The notes under the pieces are model-generated. The model was not told the DNA's origin. It ran no database searches and was given only the letters and a program-made list of their open reading frames with translations. The translations under genes and the position numbers were made by a program. From Paraclostridium dentum (GTDB lineage Bacteria > Bacillota > Clostridia > Peptostreptococcales > Peptostreptococcaceae), in assembly GCF_012922555.1 (NCBI RefSeq), contig NZ_WIPK01000009.1, positions 1-64,000 of the forward strand: DNA of 64,000 nucleotides. The letters are read 5' to 3'. This document shows positions 58,224 to 64,000 of the stretch, one piece after another. Numbering within the stretch: the first letter of the stretch is position 1; each line of letters opens with the position of its first letter.

Positions 58224-60630
58224 AATCATACTTAAGTTTATTTTCTACATATGCTTTATCTTGCCAAAACATATCATTCACTAAAGTATTACTTACTTTT
58301 ATATTAATATTATCGTTATCTTTACCTATAAATAACTTCCCATCTCTTACTTTTCCTTTTTCAATATTCTCTTTATCATTTACATACTCTTCAAATTTAA
58401 CCCATTTAGCCCCATTATTTGCAGGATCTTCATCTATCCATACCTGAACTTTTTCATAATTCATAGGTAAAATTTCTTCTACACCATATAAACCTTCTGT
58501 AAAATAGTTCATAGAAAAATCCTTATTACTAGATATATCAGTTTTTTCACCTCTTAAATAAAAAGGCATAGACGTTTCCATGTTTCCATTTAAATCAACT
58601 GTATATTTATGATTTTGGCTACCTGAGTTCCCAAGTATTGATATAGAAAATCTATCATTTCGATTTACATCACTATCTTTAGCTACCGTCCAGTTTCCAT
58701 TTTTATCTTTCTTTACGATTTCTTTTTTTATAGTTACCTTTCCCGTTTGATAAGGTATATCAACTACAGGCTTATTAAATACTTGTTCCTTATCACTTCC
58801 ATTTATAGGATCTTTATATTTAATTTCTGCATTTGCATTTGTGGGAATTTTCTCACCCCCAAAGTATGGATCTTTAGTTGAAATATCAAAACTTACTTTA
58901 ACTCCCCCTGTAAGTTTTCCATTTCCAGCTTTTTTATTTGCAATAATATTACCTATTTTAAACGTTATTTCATATTCCCCTTTTGAATTTTCAGATACAA
59001 CAATATTTTCAGGTGGTATCTGTATTTCATTTCCATCTAAATCTGTTATCTTCCAGCTTTTATCCACTATATTAAACTCTTTTGAAACTACATCGTGTAT
59101 AACAGATTCTTTAGCTACTGAAGCATTAATATTTTCTTTTATTTCATTACTTATATCATTAAATATTCCATTTATACTATTTAAATCTTGAGTATAATAT
59201 TTACCTGCATATTCACTCGGGTCAATTACATTTTGAATAGTTTTTAAAAAATTAACAGCCTGACTTTTTTCGCTTTCACTAGCATTAGTAAATAATCCTA
59301 CACTATAAAATTTAGTATCTTTATATCTAGGATTGTTATTTACATATATAGTTTCTGCAGTTGAAATATTTGGATTTGGATTATATCCAATTCCTCCAAT
59401 AGTGACTTTTGTAGGAGATCCATATCCTGTAAAGTAATTATAGTACTCTCTTTGTGCGTTTTTAACATGTATATCAAATCCTGTATATCCCCACTGATAC
59501 GACTCTGATGGTAGTCCATCTGAAAAAAATACTACATATTTTTTTGCATCTTTTCTTGATTTATTGCTACTTAACATATCTTGAGCTCTCCATATACCAT
59601 CTTGAGTATGAGTTCCTCCACCTGATGGTATATTTTTAATAGCTTGATTTATTGTATTTAAATCAGATGTAAAGTCTGTTTGAAGATTAGAACTTCCACC
59701 ACATACATTATATTCATCAGGGTTATAATAGAAGTTAGCTACAGATATTTTAACTTGATCATCATTGCTTCCTCTTAAAATATTTTTGCTTAAATTTTTA
59801 GCTGCATTTTTTACTTTATTTATTTTATCATTCATACTTCCTGATGAGTCTATTACAAGCACTATATCAGCTTTTTTAGAATTTTGAATTGATCCTTCCC
59901 CTTTTGCTTCTAACGTTATATTATATGTTCCATTTTCATTTACTTTAGCGCTTTTATTGATTTCTAAATTTTTATTACCTTGACATCTTTCAGTATTTTG
60001 TGTTGTTTGTGGTTCTGATTTATATTCTGTTTGTATAGCTTCTGGATTTCCTTTTTCTACTTCTTTGTCCAAAGTAACTTTAGTATTAGGAAATTTTTCT
60101 AATACTTCTTGTTCACTGTTTTCTAATTTATATCTAATCTCCGATTTTAAATTTAAAGATTCATTTTCACGTTTTTGAGCATTATCTTTTAGTTTTGCTT
60201 CAAAAGATAAATCTACTTCTTTTGAAGATATATCTCCTAAGTTGATGCTTATACTATCTCTAGAGTTTGTTACTTCACTTTTTATATTTTCCTTTTCTTT
60301 AATTCCGTTTACAGAAATATTCTCTGAACTTATTTCAAAGTTGTCAGATATTTTATTTTCAAAAGATGTATTTTTAATATTTACATCTTGTTCATTTCCT
60401 TTTATTTTTAAATTTAATTTCAACTGTGTATCTGATATTTTTTCAGTACTTTGTTCTAACAAAAGTTTATTATCCAATGTATGTATTGGATTTTCGCTTG
60501 CTACTTCCTTAATAGTTAAATTATTTTTTTCTTGAGCATATGAAGTAGATTTTCCTTCAATATTTCCTAAGCTTGTTATAATTACCATTGTTAGTACCAT
60601 TATAAAAGATACTAATCTATTTTTTTTCAT
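58222..60630 (-). CDS. Secreted VWA-domain surface protein
   Basis: An 802-aa exported protein. A signal peptide (about residues 1-32) is followed by about 200 residues of acidic beta-rich sequence. A von Willebrand A domain (about 250-500) has the MIDAS motif DIVLVIDSSGSMNDKI, GGTHTQDGIWRAQDML and VVFFSDGLPSES. Two or more beta-sandwich domains of the pilin/adhesin type follow (PYQTGKVTIKKEIVKK, about 640-780). It looks like a pilus-tip or matrix adhesin but lacks an LPXTG-like motif and C-terminal membrane segment, so it must be held by partners. It is the last gene of the SipW operon. Confidence 0.85.
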   Translation of the reverse strand: MKKNRLVSFIMVLTMVIITSLGNIEGKSTSYAQEKNNLTIKEVASENPIHTLDNKLLLEQSTEKISDTQLKLNLKIKGNEQDVNIKNTSFENKISDNFEISSENISVNGIKEKENIKSEVTNSRDSISINLGDISSKEVDLSFEAKLKDNAQKRENESLNLKSEIRYKLENSEQEVLEKFPNTKVTLDKEVEKGNPEAIQTEYKSEPQTTQNTERCQGNKNLEINKSAKVNENGTYNITLEAKGEGSIQNSKKADIVLVIDSSGSMNDKINKVKNAAKNLSKNILRGSNDDQVKISVANFYYNPDEYNVCGGSSNLQTDFTSDLNTINQAIKNIPSGGGTHTQDGIWRAQDMLSSNKSRKDAKKYVVFFSDGLPSESYQWGYTGFDIHVKNAQREYYNYFTGYGSPTKVTIGGIGYNPNPNISTAETIYVNNNPRYKDTKFYSVGLFTNASESEKSQAVNFLKTIQNVIDPSEYAGKYYTQDLNSINGIFNDISNEIKENINASVAKESVIHDVVSKEFNIVDKSWKITDLDGNEIQIPPENIVVSENSKGEYEITFKIGNIIANKKAGNGKLTGGVKVSFDISTKDPYFGGEKIPTNANAEIKYKDPINGSDKEQVFNKPVVDIPYQTGKVTIKKEIVKKDKNGNWTVAKDSDVNRNDRFSISILGNSGSQNHKYTVDLNGNMETSMPFYLRGEKTDISSNKDFSMNYFTEGLYGVEEILPMNYEKVQVWIDEDPANNGAKWVKFEEYVNDKENIEKGKVRDGKLFIGKDNDNINIKVSNTLVNDMFWQDKAYVENKLKYD

Positions 60631-60664
60631 TTAATGTTCCTCCACACTCCTTGCATAAACATAT

Positions 60665-61396
60665 TTACTTTTTAGAGTTTTTGTTTTTTCTACTCATTAA
60701 TAAAAGTAAGATACTAGTTAATCCTAATATTACATATATAAAAATCCCGTCTTCTCCTGTTTTTGGCGATTCACTCCACATATCATCTTCATCTGATTCT
60801 AAATTACTTGGATATTGATCTGATTTATCTGTGTTGTCGACTTTGTCTGATTTATCTACAGTTTCTTTATCATTATTTTTACTTTCTTCTTCACTTCTAA
60901 CTGCTGTAAATATCCAATCTATCTGAGCAGATTTATTTTTATATTCATTTCCAGTAGATGCTCCATCTAATTTAACTTCCGCAATAAGATTTTCTTCCTG
61001 CCCTGGATTAAATACTCCTAAACTAATACCTTTTGTTAACTTATCTTCTCCATTAACTGCTTCATCATATATAACTTCATCTTTATATGAAATTTTTAAA
61101 TCTAGTTTATCTAAAAGATCATATTCTTCTTTTGGGCTTACTCGCTCTGCCCTTAAGAAAAGTTCGTATGGGTATTTATGCTTATTTTTAATTTCTAAAG
61201 TTCTTCTTATATAATCTCCTGGAATCATGTTAGGATGTTGTAGAAATAAATCATCATCAGGTATGTATACTAATTCATTCGCATTTCCCAATAATTGAAC
61301 ATTAGGTGGAGCCAATGTATCTGCATCCACCTTTATAGTTGTTATTATTGAAAGAAGTGAAGTGACTACTAAAATTTTCCTTAGACAGCTTTTCAC
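60665..61396 (-). CDS. Cell-wall anchored protein with SPKTG sorting signal
   Basis: A 243-aa surface protein: signal peptide (about 1-25), a beta-rich domain with the IPGDYIRRTLEIKNKHKYPY segment resembling the TasA/camelysin-type fold of its neighbours, an acidic Ser/Asp/Lys linker (about 165-205), then SPKTG, a hydrophobic helix (IFIYVILGLTSILLLLM) and a basic tail. (S/P)PxTG is the motif recognised by class B sortase in C. difficile. No sortase gene is in the window. It may anchor the matrix fibre to the wall. Confidence 0.85.
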   Translation of the reverse strand: MKSCLRKILVVTSLLSIITTIKVDADTLAPPNVQLLGNANELVYIPDDDLFLQHPNMIPGDYIRRTLEIKNKHKYPYELFLRAERVSPKEEYDLLDKLDLKISYKDEVIYDEAVNGEDKLTKGISLGVFNPGQEENLIAEVKLDGASTGNEYKNKSAQIDWIFTAVRSEEESKNNDKETVDKSDKVDNTDKSDQYPSNLESDEDDMWSESPKTGEDGIFIYVILGLTSILLLLMSRKNKNSKK

Positions 61397-61436
61397 ATTC
61401 TCACTCCTTTATTAGATTTTTTAATTATATTCTTAA

Positions 61437-62132
61437 TTATTTTTTATTTGTTTCTTTAGCATCTGTTGGATCTACTACACCTTGTTTTTGCAATTCATCA
61501 AATTTTTCAATTAACCCACTGTCTTTAGCCCAATCTTTGTGCGCATCATTTGAAGCTTGAGTAGAATCTGCTTCAACGTCTATATCAAATCCTAATCCTA
61601 TATAATCATTTCCTGAGTTCTTATCTAATGTTACAGAATCAAGTAATGTATTAGTCCATTTTTCTGGAGCTACTTTACCCATATAGTAATAATAACCATC
61701 ATTCCCTTTAATCCAAGATCCATTAGATCCATCCGTTTTTAGGTTTTCAGTGAAGTTTAATATTATTTTATTAGTATCCAATTGATGCATTGTTCCATCA
61801 GATGCTTTTCTTTCTGTTATTGATGTTCTAACTTCTTTTCCATCGCTATCCTTTCCTAATTCTACAAATCTAGGTACGAATTTAACTCTTATAAACTGAT
61901 CATATGTTGCAGTATTGCTAACTTGTACATCTTTATTTACGCTATCACCTGGAAGCATATTTGTAGGCTTTTCAAACTCCTCAATTATTTTTATTCCACT
62001 ATTATCTTTATTTGATGCTGTATTAAAAGTATTCGTTGCTTTATCTTGAGATGTAAACCATGCAAGTGTTCCCCCTATTACACCTACTGTCAGTACTCCT
62101 GATACTACTAACGCTTGAACTTTTTTATTCAT
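61437..62132 (-). CDS. BsaA/TasA-type SipW-dependent matrix protein, copy 2
   Basis: A 231-aa exported protein. The N-terminus MNKKVQALVVSGVLTVGVIG followed by GTLAWFTSQDKATNTFNTAS is the typical SipW-dependent signal (hydrophobic stretch, then WFT-D-x-N-x-F). The mature part has the family pattern EEFEKPTNMLPGDSVNKDVQ, NTATYDQFIRVKFVPRF, NDGYYYYMGKV and FDIDVEADSTQASNDAHKDW. Proteins of this family form biofilm matrix fibres (TasA in Bacillus, BsaA in C. perfringens). It is adjacent to sipW. Confidence 0.88.
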   Translation of the reverse strand: MNKKVQALVVSGVLTVGVIGGTLAWFTSQDKATNTFNTASNKDNSGIKIIEEFEKPTNMLPGDSVNKDVQVSNTATYDQFIRVKFVPRFVELGKDSDGKEVRTSITERKASDGTMHQLDTNKIILNFTENLKTDGSNGSWIKGNDGYYYYMGKVAPEKWTNTLLDSVTLDKNSGNDYIGLGFDIDVEADSTQASNDAHKDWAKDSGLIEKFDELQKQGVVDPTDAKETNKK

Positions 62133-62197
62133 TTTATTCCCTCCAAAATTAAATATTTACTCAATCTATGTAATCAGCACTTACTGTTACAGTTGTT

Positions 62198-62773
62198 TTA
62201 TGCATCCGCTTTTTCTCTTTCTTTATTTTGTCTTTCTTCTTCATCTATAGATTTTAGTTTTTTTCTAAGGTTGCTACCTATAGCACTTAATGCTGTTATT
62301 GCAAATATTCCTACTATAATTAGTGATAGGTGTGACTTCATCCATGACATAGCCATTCCAACCTTCGGTATACATTTAACAACTTTGCCTATAACTGCGT
62401 TTGATTCTACTGGATTTTGATCCTGTACATTATTTGCATCACCTTGTGTTATGTACTTTATTCCTGCTCCATCTTTTATAATCTCTTTTACTCTATGTGT
62501 TGTTATATTTCCTGAATTTTGACTTTTAAATGTTATTACATCCCCTACATTTATTTGTTCAGGTTGTAATTCTTTAGCTATTACTAAATCTCCAACCATT
62601 ATTGAAGGTTGCATACTTCCTGTCATTACTGTAAAAAATTTATGTCCCATTATCGTTGGCTGTTTTCCATCTTTTACAGACTTTACCATAATAAATGATA
62701 TGGATAATAAAGATATTAGAACTACATAAAAAAGTATATTTCCTAATTTTTTTAACATTACTTTGTTTTTCAT
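62198..62773 (-). CDS. sipW: Signal peptidase I, SipW (ER-type)
   Basis: A 191-aa membrane peptidase that cleaves the signals of the two neighbouring matrix proteins. It has an N-terminal helix (about 9-28), the catalytic serine in VMTGSMQPSIMVGDLVIAKE, the histidine (in place of lysine, the ER-type feature) in ITTHRVKEII, the aspartate box ITQGDANNVQDQNPV, and a C-terminal helix (about 147-167) with a basic tail. It stands between the two BsaA-like genes. Confidence 0.93.
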   Translation of the reverse strand: MKNKVMLKKLGNILFYVVLISLLSISFIMVKSVKDGKQPTIMGHKFFTVMTGSMQPSIMVGDLVIAKELQPEQINVGDVITFKSQNSGNITTHRVKEIIKDGAGIKYITQGDANNVQDQNPVESNAVIGKVVKCIPKVGMAMSWMKSHLSLIIVGIFAITALSAIGSNLRKKLKSIDEEERQNKEREKADA

Positions 62774-62796
62774 AGTATATTCTCCCTGAATTTTTT

Positions 62797-63417
62797 TTAC
62801 CTAGTACATAAATTTTCTAGCATTTTATGTATTCCTTGATTTTCAATATTGTTCCAAATTTTTTTATATGCATCTTTTGTAGCCTGTACAGCCTCTGCTT
62901 TTACATCTACTATTAAAGTTTTATTTTTATATCTCTCTTGTAATTCTTCCGGAATGTTTGCGCTTACTGATTTTAATATTTGTTTTGTTTCTTTGTCCTT
63001 TGCAACTATTGTGTTGTAGTAATAATAATTGTCGTTGCCATAGATCCATTTATTATTTTTTATTATGTTTTGATTTGCTGTTATATTATTAGTTTCATAG
63101 TTTAAAGTTACTAAATTAGTATCTCCTGGCCATGCATTTCCTTTTTCATCTACCCACCTAGGAATTATCGATACTCTTATAAGTGCCGGTGATATACTAT
63201 TATTTTTTATTTTTACTACTTTGCTATATTCATCTCCATTCCAACCTTTAGGTGGTGTAAACTTTTCACTTACTTCTATATTTATATCCCCCAAATTTAA
63301 TGTATTGGTCACTTTATCTTTGGATGTCAAACTTGCATATGATATCTTTTGAACGGTGACGATACATATTAATAAAAGTATAGATATTGCTCCAACTTTA
63401 ATTCTTTTTCTACTCAT
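62797..63417 (-). CDS. BsaA/TasA-type SipW-dependent matrix protein, copy 1
   Basis: A 206-aa exported protein, first gene of the operon. Signal region IKVGAISILLLICIVTVQKI then YASLTSKDKVTNTLNLGDI; mature part EKFTPPKGWNGDEYSKVVKI, ISPALIRVSIIPRWVDEKGN, GNDNYYYYNTIVAKD and LIVDVKAEAVQATKDAYKKI, parallel to copy 2 across its length but clearly diverged. This suggests a major and a minor fibre subunit, as with TasA/TapA or BsaA pairs; which is which cannot be told. It lies behind a c-di-GMP riboswitch leader. Confidence 0.87.
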   Translation of the reverse strand: MSRKRIKVGAISILLLICIVTVQKISYASLTSKDKVTNTLNLGDINIEVSEKFTPPKGWNGDEYSKVVKIKNNSISPALIRVSIIPRWVDEKGNAWPGDTNLVTLNYETNNITANQNIIKNNKWIYGNDNYYYYNTIVAKDKETKQILKSVSANIPEELQERYKNKTLIVDVKAEAVQATKDAYKKIWNNIENQGIHKMLENLCTR

Positions 63418-63508
63418 TTAACTCTCCTTAATTTTTGTAATAAAAATTCGCTTCGATTTATTTCATAGATTCTCCACAAATTCTTAGTAAATACAACATT
63501 TTTAGCAT

Positions 63509-63563
63509 AAAAAAGGCTATTTAAATGATAAAAGTAATTTTATACTTATATCTTTAAATAGCC
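63509..63563 (-). terminator. Riboswitch-controlled terminator before the matrix operon
   Basis: On the minus strand GGCTATTTAAA (63563-63553) pairs perfectly with TTTAAATAGCC (63525-63515), followed by a six-T run (63514-63509). It lies upstream of the first gene, not after one, and its 5' arm is also the 3' strand of the riboswitch P1 helix. It is therefore an attenuator: P1 formation prevents termination. Confidence 0.88.
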
Positions 63564-63634
63564 GGTTGCACTATTAGCTCCATATGTTTCAAGTGCCCAT
63601 ATACAAAACATATTTCATAGCCTCTATATTTAAA
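63553..63634 (-). promoter_or_regulatory. c-di-GMP-II riboswitch
   Basis: The minus strand reads ATATGGGCACTTGAAACATA, then TGGAGCTAATAGTGCAACCG and GC. The conserved blocks GGGCACTTGA, TAATAGTGCAACCG match the c-di-GMP-II aptamer as I know it from Clostridium acetobutylicum. The pairings are kept with different bases: ATATGTTT (63613-63606) with AAACATAT (63589-63582), GCACT (63596-63592) with AGTGC (63572-63568), and P1 TTTAAATATAG (63634-63624) with CTATTTAAA (63561-63553). Ligand-stabilised P1 takes bases from the terminator arm, so c-di-GMP should switch the operon on. Confidence 0.92.
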
Positions 63635-63670
63635 TCTATTAGATTCCTTATTAATTTATTCTTCTTTTTT

Positions 63671-63676
63671 ATTATA
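63671..63676 (-). promoter_or_regulatory. Probable -10 of the matrix operon promoter
   Basis: TATAAT on the minus strand, about 30 nt upstream of the riboswitch aptamer. The -35 region is weak (TGTTTT at 17 nt). Transcription would start near 63664, giving a leader of about 250 nt. To its right, 63677-63900 holds no gene or motif I can support. Confidence 0.5.
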
Positions 63677-63900
63677 CTGAAAAATATTCCCTAAAACACC
63701 CTAAATCGTTTTCCATTTTTTTACATTTTATTTAATTAATTTCCTATTTATATTGTTTTTCAACTTCTCTAATTTATATTTTAAATATTATTAATTTAAG
63801 AAATTAAATTATACATTATTGCGACATTTTCGCTATTTCTTTGACACAAATTGATAAACTGATATTCATTTTAATTTATTGTAATTTTGAAAAAATATCC

Positions 63901-64000
63901 AAAAAAGACTAGGTTATCAGTTAGGCGAGGGATTTGTGAGTATGTTGTAGCGACATTTATCTTTTATCTTATCAAAAAAAGACTGAGTTATCAGTTAAGT
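63901..64000. repeat. Tandem half-copies of a family A repeat, cut by the window edge
   Basis: One unit (63901-63973) has AAAAAAGACT, AGGTTATCAGTTAGGCGAGG, GATT, then ATGTTGTAGCGACATT, the same half-element as at 57949-58094. A second unit begins at 63974 (AAAAAAAGACTGAGTTATCA) and runs off the edge. On the minus strand these are downstream arms with T-runs, so a gene ending just beyond position 64000 is expected. Confidence 0.78.

Noticed and set aside
57973-58284. Cysteine-rich open frames over the repeat region on both strands
   Set aside because: Their internal repetition (CGMKKECR and the like) comes from the tandem DNA repeats; both strands and several frames are open, and there is no ribosome binding site or family resemblance.
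1-64000. CRISPR arrays, tRNA/rRNA genes, insertion sequences
   Set aside because: No regularly spaced direct repeats of the CRISPR kind, no cloverleaf or rRNA signatures and no transposase-like frames were seen; the only repeats are the terminator-like families described.

Overview
The window reads as the chromosome of a low-GC, anaerobic, Gram-positive member of the Clostridia, most likely family Peptostreptococcaceae. The grounds are the very AT-rich base composition, strong GGAGG-type ribosome binding sites with some TTG starts, the csrA-fliW pair, and a late flagellar block whose gene order matches what I remember of the Clostridioides difficile late flagellar region (lytic transglycosylase, fliN-like, flgM, flgK, flgL, fliW, csrA, fliS, fliD, fliT-like, fliC). 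A sorting motif of the type SPKTG also fits that family. I cannot fix the genus. No rRNA, tRNA, CRISPR array or insertion sequence was seen. Nearly all genes lie on the minus strand; only mscS-like (12822) and vanZ-like (29969) genes run on the plus strand.

Layout (transcription runs right to left). 1-9552: late flagellar genes, from a lytic transglycosylase and an EAL phosphodiesterase through fliN-like, flgM, flgN, flgK, flgL, fliW, csrA, fliS, fliD and fliT to a flagellin gene cut by the left edge. The flagellin gene has its own sigma-28 promoter and a near-perfect CsrA-binding hairpin in its leader. 9553-18220: TraB/GumN-like lipoproteins (one interrupted by an in-frame stop), two MurJ-family flippases, an MscS channel and galU. 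16688-29681: a first surface-glycan cluster with the N,N'-diacetylbacillosamine set (pglF, pglE, pglD, pglC, pglA-like), UDP-GalNAcA synthesis (wbpO, wbpP), a Wzy-like polymerase and a shortened CpsC. 30629-53767: a second glycan cluster with galE, galU, ugd, a UDP-GlcA epimerase, UDP-L-FucNAc genes (capE, capF, capG), glycosyltransferases, a second polymerase, a second pglF-aminotransferase-sugar transferase set, and two CpsC/CpsD tyrosine kinase modules. 54063-57824: an LCP-family ligase, a two-component system and a PepSY protein. 58222-63417: a SipW/TasA(BsaA)-type biofilm-matrix operon.

How it fits together: the window joins motility genes, envelope glycan genes and a biofilm-matrix operon. 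The matrix operon is preceded by what I read as a c-di-GMP-II riboswitch whose P1 helix competes with a transcription terminator, so c-di-GMP should turn it on. An EAL phosphodiesterase with a degenerate GGDEF domain is encoded with the flagellar genes. Together these suggest a c-di-GMP motility-to-matrix switch.

Between operons there are two families of structured intergenic repeats. Family A (about 130 bp) has three stacked helices separated by conserved internal loops, and its arms vary in sequence while staying complementary. Family B (about 83 bp, two adjacent copies) has an identical core and co-varying stems. Both sit where bidirectional terminators belong, but the conserved loops are more than a terminator needs. 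These are the best candidates here for something undescribed.
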